From contig NZ_AP022605.1 in NCBI RefSeq assembly GCF_010728155.1, forward strand, positions 1,798,001 to 1,862,000: a stretch of DNA of 64,000 nt. The letters are read 5' to 3'. Shown piece by piece: positions 36,152 to 45,100 of the stretch. Source of the stretch: Mycolicibacterium doricum (GTDB lineage Bacteria; Actinomycetota; Actinomycetes; Mycobacteriales; Mycobacteriaceae). Every line of letters starts with the position of its first letter. Position 1 is the first letter of the stretch. The notes beneath the pieces were generated by a model. It made no database searches. It saw only the letters and a list, made by a program, of their open reading frames with translations, and was not told the origin of the DNA. The translations under genes were made by a program, and so were the position numbers.

Positions 36152-37117
36152 TTAGTTAGCGGCGGTACTTGGGCCCAGGGTTGGAATCCCGGCGCCTGCG
36201 CCTTCATAAGCCGGGGATGGTGTGAGGGTGCAGCCGCCGCCACGGGTGAACGGGTAAGTCATTTGGCGCAGGTAGCTGGTGGGGTAGTCGGGTTTGGCGG
36301 CCATGCCGAGCTGGCTGGAGTCGAATTGTCGGGCGGGGTCATAGGAGTGGGTGCGCAGCAGGTGATCCCATACCAGGGTGAACAGGCCGAAGTTGACGTC
36401 GCCGATGCCGGCCCATTTGAGGTGGTGGAAGCGGTGGCCTTCGTTGAGGGCCAGGACGTACTTGGCGGGGCCGATGCGGTAGTCGGCGTTGGAGTGCTGC
36501 AGCAGCAGCTGGATCGCGACGGCCAGGGCCAGCGCGGAGGCGACGTCGACCGGGAGGCCGATCAGGATCAGGGGTGCGACCCCGGCGGCCATTTCGACGG
36601 TCTGGTGCAGGGGGTGTTTCATCAGGCCGTTGAGGCCGTAGAAGCGGGTGATGCTGTGGTGCACCGCGTGGAAGCGCCACAGCACGCCGATCTTGTGGCT
36701 GGCCAGGTGCACCACGGTGATACCGAAGTCCGCAACCAGGATTGCGGCAAGGACCTGGGCGACGAATGGCCAGCTGTGCGGCCACAACTGGGGTGCGGGG
36801 ACGATCGCGGCCAGCAGCGGGATGGCTGCGACGCTGGCCAGGATGAGGGTTTCGTTGACCGCGACGTGGATGCGGTCGCGGGTGCCATCAGCGCGGTCAT
36901 GGTTCCACCTCGGGTCATACGGGATGATCCGCTCCACCAGGAACGCCGTGGCGATCGCGACCGCCAGAATGAGCAACAGCCAATACTTCGGCGCGCCGGC
37001 TGCGGTTAGTGCAATGGCGACGCCGTTGAGGCCGATCAGCATGAACGGCACGTAGCCGTAGCGGGCCGCCACCCGAACCGCGCTGGTGGCCATCGATGTC
37101 GTGGAAGTCGTACTCAT
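36152..37117 (-). CDS. Fatty-acid hydroxylase/sterol desaturase superfamily membrane protein (intact copy)
   Basis: About 321 residues from ATG 37117; the frame is open 7 codons further. Four or more membrane helices and the di-iron His boxes HLASH (box 1), FHAVHHS (box 2) and HRFHHLKW (box 3), with QHSNADYRIGP between. These enzymes hydroxylate or desaturate lipids with O2. It lies 48 bases downstream of an AraC-type regulator on the same strand. A close paralogue, split by an IS3 element, is at 46936-49114 with its own AraC gene. Confidence 0.9.
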   Translation of the reverse strand: MSTTSTTSMATSAVRVAARYGYVPFMLIGLNGVAIALTAAGAPKYWLLLILAVAIATAFLVERIIPYDPRWNHDRADGTRDRIHVAVNETLILASVAAIPLLAAIVPAPQLWPHSWPFVAQVLAAILVADFGITVVHLASHKIGVLWRFHAVHHSITRFYGLNGLMKHPLHQTVEMAAGVAPLILIGLPVDVASALALAVAIQLLLQHSNADYRIGPAKYVLALNEGHRFHHLKWAGIGDVNFGLFTLVWDHLLRTHSYDPARQFDSSQLGMAAKPDYPTSYLRQMTYPFTRGGGCTLTPSPAYEGAGAGIPTLGPSTAAN

Positions 37118-37165
37118 ACCCTTGATCGTCGCGGCCACCGCCGCGGCAGGGCTTGAACGATTCGG

Positions 37166-37942
37166 CTAACCGGTGCTGTCGAGATCCCAGGACACGTGCC
37201 GGCTCAGCACCGAGGGCGCCAAACCGAACATCTCGCGGGTCGTGCGAGTCAGGTGGGCGCTGTCGGCGAACCCCGCACCGTGCGCCGCCCCGGTCAGGTC
37301 ATCCCCGGCCTGGACGCGGGTGATCGCGATCCGCAGCCGCGACCACAGCACGTAGCGGCGCAGCGGAATGCCGACCTGCTCGGTGAACAGGTGCGTCAAC
37401 CGGCTTGCCGAGATCCCTACCCGTGCAGCCAGTTCCGTGCCGCTGACCGGGCCCGCCGCCACCAGGTCGGGCAGCAGCCGCAGCGCGTCAACGACGGCGG
37501 GATGCCGCGCCGCCGGGCCGTATTCGGCAGTGGCGGGCGTCAGGTGTGCGATCAGCTCGTCGACCACCGCGGCCAGCGCTCGCCGACGGGTGTTGGTCAG
37601 CACTGGGGCAACAGTCCACCCCGACTGGACAGCACGCAGCTGCGCGGCCCGTCCCGGTGCGGATTCCGGCTCCAGGAACACCACCGTGCCCTCTTGGGCG
37701 CCGACCTCGACCCGGTGTGCCGCGTCGGCGGGCACGACCACCTTCGTGGCGCGGTGTCGCACGCCGTGTTCGTCGAGCACGGTGAAAGGCGTTGTTGCGG
37801 TGATGACCTGCACGGCGTGGTGAGCGTGGGTATCGGTGGTGCCGATCGACCCGGTGAAAGCCAACACTCCCGGCCGCAGTAGCGCCGCACCGCCCCAGCG
37901 CGGTTCAACGCGGAGATCAGCGCCGGGCCTATTCATCGCCAC
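37166..37942 (-). CDS. AraC-family transcriptional regulator
   Basis: 258 residues. A cupin-like N-terminal sensor (HAHHAVQVITATTPFTVL; VVVPADAAHRVE) is followed by the double HTH DNA-binding domain (SGTELAARVGISASRLTHLF and GAAHGAGFADSAHLTRTTREMFGL). It probably activates the hydroxylase gene downstream. The start overlaps a region with the palindrome ATGATA-GCGT-TATCAT (37949-37964) shared with the divergent methyltransferase gene. Confidence 0.92.
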   Translation of the reverse strand: MAMNRPGADLRVEPRWGGAALLRPGVLAFTGSIGTTDTHAHHAVQVITATTPFTVLDEHGVRHRATKVVVPADAAHRVEVGAQEGTVVFLEPESAPGRAAQLRAVQSGWTVAPVLTNTRRRALAAVVDELIAHLTPATAEYGPAARHPAVVDALRLLPDLVAAGPVSGTELAARVGISASRLTHLFTEQVGIPLRRYVLWSRLRIAITRVQAGDDLTGAAHGAGFADSAHLTRTTREMFGLAPSVLSRHVSWDLDSTG

Positions 37943-37948
37943 AAAACG

Positions 37949-37964
37949 ATGATAGCGTTATCAT
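37949..37964. promoter_or_regulatory. Palindromic operator between divergent AraC and methyltransferase genes
   Basis: ATGATA-GCGT-TATCAT, a perfect 6-bp dyad, 7 bases upstream of the AraC start and 85 bases upstream of the methyltransferase start. The 13-mer ACGATGATAGCGT covering its left half occurs again at 33972-33984 directly before cmtR, so CmtR or another ArsR-type protein is the likely binder. Confidence 0.65.
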
Positions 37965-38048
37965 TGATCGTTGAGTAGCGATGCCACCTATGGAACCCGA
38001 TGGATCTGCAGCTGGGGCCATCGTCCGCTGAGTGCAAAGGGGTCTGCA

Positions 38049-38681
38049 GTGTTGATGAATCGGGCGGAGACAGCTCTGATCGACTCGCCGCCTCGGCGCT
38101 GGCTGCAACGGTTCTACGAGGTGCCGGTACTGCTGCGCTTCGGCGGTCGGCTCCTGCCGGGCAGCAGAGCCCTCGAAATCGGCTGCGGGTCGGGCTACGG
38201 CTCGCAGCTGGTGTTGCAGCGGTTCGGCGCCACACGGATCGACGCGATCGACCTCGACCCGGCGATGATCGACCGGGCCCGCGCCCGGCTCGCCTCCTAC
38301 GATGACCGGGTAACCCTGGTCCAGGGCAGCGCCACTGACCTTCGGGCTGCGCTGAACGCCGATGACGACAGCTACGACGCGGTGTTCGACTTCGGGATCA
38401 TTCATCACATCCCGGATTGGCGCGCCGCGGTGGCCGAAGCCGCCAGGGTGCTCACCCCCGGTGGACGGTTCTACTTCGAAGAGGTCACCGCACACGCCCT
38501 CAACCGCCTCACCTACCGCAGATTGTTCGACCACCCCACCGACGACCGGTTCACCGCCGAACAGTTCCTCGACGAGTTGGGCCGGCACGGCTTGGCCATT
38601 CTCGGGTCAGGGACCCGCATCCAGGGCGATTACCTGCTCGGCGTCGCCGCCAAGCCACTCGCTGCGGGGGGTGGGCGATGA
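38049..38681 (+). CDS. Class I SAM-dependent methyltransferase
   Basis: 210 residues from GTG 38049, with AAAGGGG about 9 bases upstream (ATG 38055 possible). Rossmann-fold motifs: ALEIGCGSGYGSQLV (motif I), DAIDLDPAMIDRAR, FDFGIIHHIPDW and LTPGGRFYFEE. Substrate unknown. It overlaps the following ICMT-family gene by 4 bases, so the two methyltransferases form one operon. A 70-base remnant of its 5' end is found at 34239. Confidence 0.9.
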   Translation: MLMNRAETALIDSPPRRWLQRFYEVPVLLRFGGRLLPGSRALEIGCGSGYGSQLVLQRFGATRIDAIDLDPAMIDRARARLASYDDRVTLVQGSATDLRAALNADDDSYDAVFDFGIIHHIPDWRAAVAEAARVLTPGGRFYFEEVTAHALNRLTYRRLFDHPTDDRFTAEQFLDELGRHGLAILGSGTRIQGDYLLGVAAKPLAAGGGR

Positions 38682-39325
38682 TGGCCGCCGCCGCGCTGGC
38701 CCTGTTCGTGGTCATGATGCTGCTCGCCGGGGCGCTGCGCACCCTCATCCAGCGTCACCGCACCGGTGACAGTGGTAACCGGCGCACGCTGTCACCGCGC
38801 GGCTCCCTGGGCTGGTCGGCACTGACCGCCACCGACATCGGCTACCTCATCGTGGGTGTCGGGGGCCCGCTGGCGCACTGGCTGGGCCTACCGCCCCTGA
38901 GCGTGCTGCAGCACTTTCCCGTTCACGTGCTCGGCGTGGTCCTTGCGGTGATAGGCATCCTGGCCGCCTTCGGTGCGCAGATGGCGTTGGGCGCATCCTG
39001 GCGGATCGGGGTCGACGTGAGTGAACGCACCGCACTGGTCACCAGCGGCCCGTTCCGGTGGGTGCGCAACCCGATCTTCACCGCCGTACTCGTCGCGTTA
39101 TTCGGGTTGGCCCTGATGGTCCCCAACCTCGTCGCGCTCATCGGTTGGGCCCTTGCCCTAGCCGGCATCGAAACGCAAGTACGTCGCATCGAAGAGCCCC
39201 ACCTACACCGCCTTCACGGCGAACCCTATGCCCACTACGCCGCCAAGGTCGGCCGCTTCCTACCCGGACTGGGACGCCTCCGCACCGACCGTCGCGCTGC
39301 CACATCGAAGAGAGACAGGATTTGA
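38678..39325 (+). CDS. Isoprenylcysteine carboxyl methyltransferase (ICMT)-family membrane protein
   Basis: 215 residues from ATG 38678, overlapping the previous stop. Four to five membrane helices; the family's SAM-binding signature appears as LVTSGPFRWVRNPIF (residues 125-140) and EEPHLHRLHGEPYAHYAAKVGRF near the C-terminus. It methylates small or lipid substrates at the membrane. Partnered with the soluble methyltransferase in a metal-resistance context; real substrate unknown. Confidence 0.9.
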   Translation: MMAAAALALFVVMMLLAGALRTLIQRHRTGDSGNRRTLSPRGSLGWSALTATDIGYLIVGVGGPLAHWLGLPPLSVLQHFPVHVLGVVLAVIGILAAFGAQMALGASWRIGVDVSERTALVTSGPFRWVRNPIFTAVLVALFGLALMVPNLVALIGWALALAGIETQVRRIEEPHLHRLHGEPYAHYAAKVGRFLPGLGRLRTDRRAATSKRDRI

Positions 39326-39705
39326 TTACTCCCGATTCTTTGGAAACAAGACAACGAGGCCGCCTACTCCTCAACGTCATCCGGGCCGCCTGCATCGGCA
39401 CCCTCCCCGGCGTGACCACGACGTCTCTGCGCTCCACCGGTCACGCCATCAACATCGGACCGGCACCGGCGCTGTCTGATCCGTGTTTGGGGCCGCCCAC
39501 CCCGCCCACCCCGTCCGCGCTACGGCCAGCGACCGGGCTCAGCTTTCCAGTGGCAGCACCCGTCGCGCCCAAGACGAGCACGGGTGTGACTGCTGCGCCC
39601 CCGCCGAGACGCATTCTGACGTCAACGACGCGACCGCGCTCACCCGGCCGCGGACGAACCTTCTTTAACCCACATTTACGGAACGTGAGGGAAGGAGCGA
39701 CGTCG
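39326..39705 (+). other. 380-base intergenic stretch
   Basis: An open frame continues through this region into the DUF3703 gene, but the translation is Pro/Thr-rich without domain character. The DUF3703 gene has its own strong ribosome binding site at its 3' end. Possibly a long leader; no repeat or RNA structure identified. Confidence 0.4.
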
Positions 39706-40050
39706 ATGTCCTCAATCAATGCGCATGCTCGACAGGTGTATCGCAGCGAGATGGCAGCCGCCAAAACCGCCGCAGATCCGTTGACCCGGTGGCGACATCT
39801 GGAGCGGGCTCATATTGTGTCGCAACCAGATCCGTGGCTGCATACCTGCAATCACGCCGCCATGCTGGTGTTGGCGCTGCGCCAGCACGACCGCCGGGAA
39901 GCAGTGGGACAGGTGCTGAGCCTGATTGTCGCCGCTCCCGGCTCGATGACCGGTCGGTATCCGGTCGGCAACACCGGCCGCGTTGCGGCCGGGCTGATGA
40001 CCCCCATGCCGATTCCAGAAGACCTCGCCGTGGCCCTCACCACCAGATGA
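39706..40050 (+). CDS. DUF3703 domain protein
   Basis: 114 residues from ATG 39706, with GGAAGGAG about 6-13 bases upstream. It shows the DUF3703 pattern: helical, Trp/His conserved (LERAHIVSQPDPWLHTCNH) and the VGNTGRVAAGLMTPMPIP C-terminus. Family members often sit in mercury, copper or arsenic resistance islands, but their function is unknown. The gene is in the same direction as the methyltransferases and near two ArsR-type genes. Confidence 0.85.
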   Translation: MSSINAHARQVYRSEMAAAKTAADPLTRWRHLERAHIVSQPDPWLHTCNHAAMLVLALRQHDRREAVGQVLSLIVAAPGSMTGRYPVGNTGRVAAGLMTPMPIPEDLAVALTTR

Positions 40051-40152
40051 AACGCCGCATCACCGGGCCCCTATCGACTGGCCCTTCTCGGTCCTCCCCG
40101 ATCCACGATTCGATTGCCGCCTAATGACGAGCACTTATTCGGTCCGGCCCGT

Positions 40153-40335
40153 TACGCCGGATGGGTCGACACTGCGGCAGCGATGCGGTCCAGGGCTTCG
40201 GCATTCACGCGGTAGTAGGCCCATTCGCCGCGTTGGTCTCGGCTGACGAGGCCGCTGTCGACGAGCAGCTTCATGTGATGGGACACCGTGGGTTGGCTCA
40301 GGCCGAGTGGTTCGGTGAGGTCGCACCGTCTCGGT
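40153..40335 (-). pseudogene. ArsR-family regulator, C-terminal fragment
   Basis: The minus strand reads LTEPLGLSQPTVSHHMKLLV and then SGLVSRDQRGEWAYYRVNAE, ending at a stop near 40153. This is the recognition helix and wing of an ArsR protein. The N-terminal half is missing; directly upstream lies the 3' end of the intact ArsR gene at 40335. It is probably the remnant of a second, tandem arsR-like gene. Confidence 0.75.
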
Positions 40336-40706
40336 CATGCCGTCACCCCCGCCAAGGCCGCGATGTTGAGGTCGAGTAGGGCTGAAATGTCATGCAGCGC
40401 TTCCAAATCGCGGCGTAGTACACCCACGACGCCCGGCTCAGAGGTCAACAGACCGGCGTCGCGCAGCACCTTGAGGTGATGCGACACCGTAGGCTGAGAC
40501 ACGTCGACGCCGCCAGAGACGTCGCACACGTACGCCTCACCACCGGAATGGCTGGCAATCGCACTGAACAGCCGCAACCGCACCGGATCGGCGAGCGCCT
40601 TCAACTTCTTCGCCATCCCGACGGCCGCCGACTCGGTGAGCGGCTCGCGCAGCAGTGGCGGCGTGACGCAGCAGGCATCCACCGCCGAACCCTCTGGATT
40701 CGACAT
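40335..40706 (-). CDS. ArsR-family metal-responsive regulator
   Basis: 123 residues. Near the N-terminus DACC could be a metal or metalloid ligand pair. Winged helix: KALADPVRLRLFSAIASHS, a VCDVSG motif with Cys, and VSQPTVSHHLKVLRDAGLL. The wing normally reading RxxWVYY is GVVGVLRR here; the neighbouring frame does read RASWVYY, so two compensating indels may have garbled about ten residues. The likely target is its own promoter or an arsenical or metal gene no longer present. Confidence 0.8.
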   Translation of the reverse strand: MSNPEGSAVDACCVTPPLLREPLTESAAVGMAKKLKALADPVRLRLFSAIASHSGGEAYVCDVSGGVDVSQPTVSHHLKVLRDAGLLTSEPGVVGVLRRDLEALHDISALLDLNIAALAGVTA

Positions 40707-40884
40707 ACATCGTTATTGACAGTCATCGAATCACAAGGCGCAAACGAACAACGGATGAACTGCGCCCTGGGCACCAGAGTCCTTCTGTGGACGGCCTCGG
40801 CAGCTCCCCGTGCACAACACGTGTGGCGCTTGATTTATAGGCAAAGAGAACGCACTGACTAGCGACAACCGCGTTGAGGACAGA

Positions 40885-41045
40885 ATGACCCCTAGAGAAG
40901 TGATGTCGGCACCGTTGCGCGTGAAAACTGTGGTCGTGGGTCCTGCGGCGCGGAATATGGACCTAAAGCCGTCCCACTTGAATTCGGTTGCCCACTGGGC
41001 GCCGGTCGGCGGCACGCCGAGTGTTGCGAGCATCGGTTCGGGCAC
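40885..41045 (-). pseudogene. ATP-dependent DNA ligase (LigC/LigD type) N-terminal remnant
   Basis: PMLATLGVPPTGAQWATEFKWDGFRSI carries the adenylation motif KWDG with the nucleotide-binding Lys, typical of mycobacterial ATP-dependent ligases. Homology ends after about 50 residues (TRNGADITS); the rest of the frame to 40731 is unrelated. A short dead fragment in a decay zone. Confidence 0.7.
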
Positions 41046-41230
41046 TGCCGGCGGCCTAGCAGCGGTGGCTATCGGGGCATACGTGAGCTGGCTTCATCAG
41101 GCGCTCAGCGGGTAGGGGAGTGGTGGTGGCGAAGTCCGGGCGGGGCACCGTTTGAGTACACCACCGCGCTCGGCATCACCGTCGATAGGTGTCGGGGCTT
41201 CGTCACCCCATAAGCGTTACCCAGGGTTCG
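41046..41230. other. Decayed intergenic DNA
   Basis: No gene, repeat or RNA recognised between the ligase remnant and the next minus-strand gene. Confidence 0.4.
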
Positions 41231-41946
41231 CTAGGGAACTGAGATGTAGAAGGTCTGTTCGCGGACAGCGTCGAGCGTGGCGCGGGCGTCGTCGAGGAAG
41301 GTGTAAGCGGTCGCGCGGCCGAAGAAGGCCGGGTGGCCTGGGATCGAGACGCAGCCGACCCGGGGCCAATCGGCGTCGAGATGCTCCGCGTCGACCAGGT
41401 GGCGGGTATCCGCCCGCACCGCAGGGGAGGGGAAGGCCCTCATCGCCACCACTCCCGAGGTCGTCGGCAGCATGGTGCTGACGACCTGAGAGACAGCCCA
41501 CGGCCTCAGTTGCTCATGGTGGGCGAGGGCGGGATCTAGTCCGGCGTGCAGCACCAGCAGGACCGCACTGATGGGCATCCCGGCAGCGAAGTCGTCCGCT
41601 CGTCGATATCGGACGCCATCCATGCATCCTCGAACAGTTCCGCGAACGCCGCGGCGTCCGGGCCGTAGAGTTCGAGCGCATCGGCCACCGGTTGATTGCC
41701 GAGCTGCAGAACGAGAAAGTCGACGAAACCTGCCACGACGTCAGGGGCCTGGCCGGAAGCGTCAAGGGCCGTTAGGCGGATTTCAGCGCGCCAGTCCAGG
41801 CAGCACATCACCGTGCCCGACCAAGTGTCCTGGCTTTCGTAATGCACACGGGGAGTGGCGAACTCGATGGCAGCCTCACCACCTTGATCGCCCGCGAGGT
41901 GCGCGCCGCGGTCACGAAGAAAGGTGCGTACATCCACGGCTCTCAT
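41231..41946 (-). pseudogene. Hypothetical protein split by one frameshift
   Basis: From ATG 41946 the product reads MRAVDVRTFLRDRGAH to AWMASDIDER and then loses frame near 41590. The adjacent frame continues ADDFAAGMPISAVLLVLHAG to the natural end HPAFFGRATAYTFLDDARAT and stop at 41231. Joined length is about 237 residues; no domain recognised. The start overlaps the upstream membrane-anchored gene by 4 bases, so the pair once formed an operon. Confidence 0.65.
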
Positions 41947-42680
41947 GAGTGACTCGACCACCATGTGTAGAGCTGCGCCAGCGTGGGTCCAGTCTTTCCG
42001 CCGGTGGCAACGTTGACGCGGTTCTTCTCGTCCGTTGTCCAGGCGACGGTCGCTAGGTCGCCGCGCGTAGCGCAGATCAGCGTTCCAGCGACCTGGTTGG
42101 GGGTGGCGTTGCGCCGCCAGGGTCCGGGGGACTGGATCCGGCCCGGGCAGGTCACCACGTCGACCCCAGCGAGCGAGGACCGCAACAGCACCTGGAGGTC
42201 GACGCCCCGCTCGGCGAGCAAGAATCGCGCTGTGGCCGGCCCCCCGGCATCGGTGTTAGCACCGCAGACCATCTGGGCCGCGGTGTCCGGCCCCGGCGCG
42301 TCCGGCCGGCAGGCCCCATCGGCGAAACCGGTAGGAAGTAACGCCCGCAGGCGCTCAAGGTCTGCGCTATCGCCATTGTCGGCCGCTTCGGCTGGCACCT
42401 CGACCTCACTGCCGGCCGGGTCCGGCCGCAGCATCCATACGGCGCCGACAATCCCGACCGCCACGATCGCCGCGGCCGCGCCGCCGATCACACGCCGGAT
42501 CGCACGGCGATGCGACGTGCCGGCTGGACTCCGATCGCGACTCGGAGGTGCAGCGAAACTGGATGAGAAGTCGGTGAAGGGCTGAAGCGGCTCGCCACCC
42601 GTCGGCCCCCACGGCTCGTCGCTGATCGGTGGCAACGGTGCTGTGTCGTCGTCGGCCAGATCGCCGTGCGGCTCGTTCAT
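41943..42680 (-). CDS. Single-pass membrane protein with extracytoplasmic sensor-like domain
   Basis: 245 residues from ATG 42680 (MNEPHGDLADDDTAPLPPIS). An acidic, Pro-rich cytoplasmic N-terminus is followed by a membrane helix at about 65-85 (GGAAAAIVAVGIVGAVWML) and an external domain with paired cysteines (GACRPDAPGP; MVCGANT; VVTCPGRIQ; LICATRG). It is similar in layout to the PknH-type sensor and DUF proteins common in mycobacteria. Function unknown. Confidence 0.7.
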   Translation of the reverse strand: MNEPHGDLADDDTAPLPPISDEPWGPTGGEPLQPFTDFSSSFAAPPSRDRSPAGTSHRRAIRRVIGGAAAAIVAVGIVGAVWMLRPDPAGSEVEVPAEAADNGDSADLERLRALLPTGFADGACRPDAPGPDTAAQMVCGANTDAGGPATARFLLAERGVDLQVLLRSSLAGVDVVTCPGRIQSPGPWRRNATPNQVAGTLICATRGDLATVAWTTDEKNRVNVATGGKTGPTLAQLYTWWSSHS

Positions 42681-42822
42681 ACTTTTCCCTCCCATCTACC
42701 TATCCTCTCGTATCCTTCTGCGCTGCCGATCCATTGATTTCAAATGATCAGACACGTGGCGACCCACTGGCACCCTGTGGAACGTCACTGTGACGAAATT
42801 CCGGCCGGGTAGCCCCCCTCTG

Positions 42823-42915
42823 GTCCGGTACCGTCAGGTTCTTCTGGACGGGAGTCCGGCACGGTCAGGTCTCTCCGGACGAGGGTCCGGCCCTGTCGAG
42901 TCATCCCGGAGTCGC
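42823..42915. repeat. Tandem ~31-bp imperfect repeats
   Basis: Three copies starting GTCCGG at 42823, 42854 and 42885, with exact 31-base period; each contains GTCCGG, a GTCAGGT-like block and a second (C/T)GGAC block giving a small hairpin. They are located about 140 bases upstream of the membrane protein gene. Role unknown; could be protein-binding repeats. Confidence 0.6.
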
Positions 42916-43427
42916 GGGCAGCCCCACTGGTAACGTGCGGCCACCAGGAGCGACTCGATGTTCGGCTAGCTCAGGAAGGTCGCGGGCACACGCAGCTCTC
43001 CTCTCTTCCCGGATTACTGTTGTCCGATCCAGATCATCTGGAGAGTGGGACATGTCGCCGACCTCGGAGCTCTCAAGCGATTCTGGACGACTTTCTCCCG
43101 ATCTGTCCACAGAAACACAAGAGTGCCGGACAGAGTTCGAAAAGACCTGAGAGTGTCGGACACCCGCTTGCCCCCGCCGCGACGCCGACGCCGCACGGCT
43201 GGCTGTGGCATCGCTTCACTTGGCGAACGACCTCATGGACGGTCATAGGGGAGTGGGGCTTCGTTGACGCTGCGCCCGAGTGCAGTCGGCGAAAACATGG
43301 ATAGCAGTCGTTATCCACGACAAAGTTCTGTCTACCCTCTAGTTGTCGCCTGCAGGCAGGAGGCGTGTGGCTGTCGGTGGGCCGTGGCAGGGGCCTGTGA
43401 GGTGCGCTGGGGCGGATCTCACCACCG
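42916..43427. other. Decayed stretch left of IS21 element
   Basis: About 500 bases without a convincing gene on either strand. Short frames show shuffled composition. The IS21-family element is inserted at its right border. Confidence 0.4.
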
Positions 43428-43591
43428 TGTCCGTGGCCATGACAAAGTCCTCCCTGGTGGCCAAGTAGAGGTCCCCGCTGGTGGCCAGATAAAAGTCCCC
43501 ACCCCGTGTTCGTCGTGTCGATCAGGAACTGTGGGCCCCGATGGTGACGGTGAAGGTGCCAACCACACACCATCACCACCGGGGAGTTCCA

Positions 43592-45100
43592 TTGAAGTCT
43601 GCGAAGGACCGCATGGACATCATTTCTGCCTATCAACAAGTCGGGTCGTATCGGGGTGCCGCCGACCTCTGCGGCACTACGCCCAAGACCGTCAAACGCG
43701 TCGTGGAGAAGTTCGAAGCCGGCGATAACGCACCGCCGCGAGCGCAACGGGCCCACAACTACGACGCGGTGACTGATCTGGTCACCGAGCGTGTCGAGAA
43801 GTCCCAGGGTCGGATGTCGGCCAAGCGGATGCTGCCGATCGCGAGGGCCGCCGGTTATGAGGGGTCGGCCCGTAACTTCCGCCGCCTGGTAGCCGAGGCG
43901 AAGACGTTGTGGCGCAACGAGCATCACCGCGGCCGTCGCCCCGCAGTGTGGTCACCGGGTGAATACTTGGTGATCGACTGGGCCCAAGCGGCACCGGGGT
44001 TGTTCCTGTTCTGCGCGGTGTTGGCTTTTTCCCGGTGGCGCTTCGTGGCGTTCGCCACCGACCAGAAGGCATCGACGACGTTGGCGTTGATCGCCGAAAC
44101 CTTTACCGCGATCGGTGGGGTTCCGGCCCGGGTGCTGGCCGACCGGATGGCCTGCCTCAAGGGTGGCGTGGTCGCCAACGTGGTGATCCCGACTGCCGAA
44201 TACGTCCGGCTGGCCGCCCATTACGGCTTCGCGCCGGACTTCTGCCACGCTTCGGATCCCGAATCCAAGGGTGTCGTGGAGAACTTGTGCGGCTACGCCC
44301 AACGTGACCTGGCCGTCCCGCTGCTCACCGAGGCTGCCATCGCGGGGCGCGGTGTCGATCTGCGGGCGGCCAACGCCGCGGCCAGGGCGTGGTGCGCCGA
44401 AGTCAACGCTGCGGTGCATTCAGAGATCCAGGCCGTACCCGAGGAACGTCTGCTCGTCGAACGTGAACTGCTGCAACCACTACCGTCGCTGCGGTTGCAG
44501 ATCGGGGCGCCGTCGGTGCTCCGCAAGGTCGACCGCTTGTCGTGTGTTCGGTACGGCTCGGCCCGCTATTCGGTGCCCACCCGGCTGATCGGATCCAGTG
44601 TGGCCGTCGTGGTCGATCACGGTGCGGTCTGCCTCCTCGAGCCAGCTACCGGGATGATCGTGGCCGAGCACGAGCTCACCGCACCAGGCACCGCGTCGAT
44701 CCGCGACGCGCACTACGACGGGCCACGGCCAGCACCGCATCGGGGCCCTCGACCCCGAACGACGACCGAGCAGCAGTTCTGCGCCCTGGGTGCCGAGGCC
44801 GAGGCGTTCCTCATTGGCGCTGCGGCGATCGGCAACACCCGACTGGGCTCGGAGTTGGAGGTCCTACTCGGCTTGGGCGCTGCCCACGGCACCGACGCAC
44901 TCACCGCGGCGTTGCGCCGTGCGGTGGCCTTCCGCCGGTTCCGTGCCGCCGACGTGCGTTCCATCCTGGCCGCCGGCGCGGGAACCCCGCAGCCCCGCCC
45001 TGCCGGGGATGCGTTGATCCTGGACCTCCCGGTCGCCCCGACCCGATCGTTGGACGCCTACACCGTCACCTCGGCCGTAGACGGTGGGGTTACGTCATGA
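43592..45100 (+). CDS. istA: IS21 transposase IstA
   Basis: 502 residues if started at TTG 43592 (LKSAKDRMDIISAYQQVGSY), favoured by GGGGAG 8-13 bases upstream; ATG 43541 is the alternative. It has an N-terminal HTH (YRGAADLCGTTPKTVKRVV), a DDE catalytic core (EYLVIDWAQ, RVLADRM and PESKGVVENLCGY) and a C-terminal Mu-like beta domain (RYSVPTRLIG). It cuts and joins the IS ends together with IstB. Stop overlaps the istB start. Confidence 0.93.
   Translation: MKSAKDRMDIISAYQQVGSYRGAADLCGTTPKTVKRVVEKFEAGDNAPPRAQRAHNYDAVTDLVTERVEKSQGRMSAKRMLPIARAAGYEGSARNFRRLVAEAKTLWRNEHHRGRRPAVWSPGEYLVIDWAQAAPGLFLFCAVLAFSRWRFVAFATDQKASTTLALIAETFTAIGGVPARVLADRMACLKGGVVANVVIPTAEYVRLAAHYGFAPDFCHASDPESKGVVENLCGYAQRDLAVPLLTEAAIAGRGVDLRAANAAARAWCAEVNAAVHSEIQAVPEERLLVERELLQPLPSLRLQIGAPSVLRKVDRLSCVRYGSARYSVPTRLIGSSVAVVVDHGAVCLLEPATGMIVAEHELTAPGTASIRDAHYDGPRPAPHRGPRPRTTTEQQFCALGAEAEAFLIGAAAIGNTRLGSELEVLLGLGAAHGTDALTAALRRAVAFRRFRAADVRSILAAGAGTPQPRPAGDALILDLPVAPTRSLDAYTVTSAVDGGVTS

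Noticed and set aside
42823..42915. 31-bp repeats as a CRISPR array
   Set aside because: The copies are directly adjacent with no unique spacers, are imperfect, and no cas genes are present.
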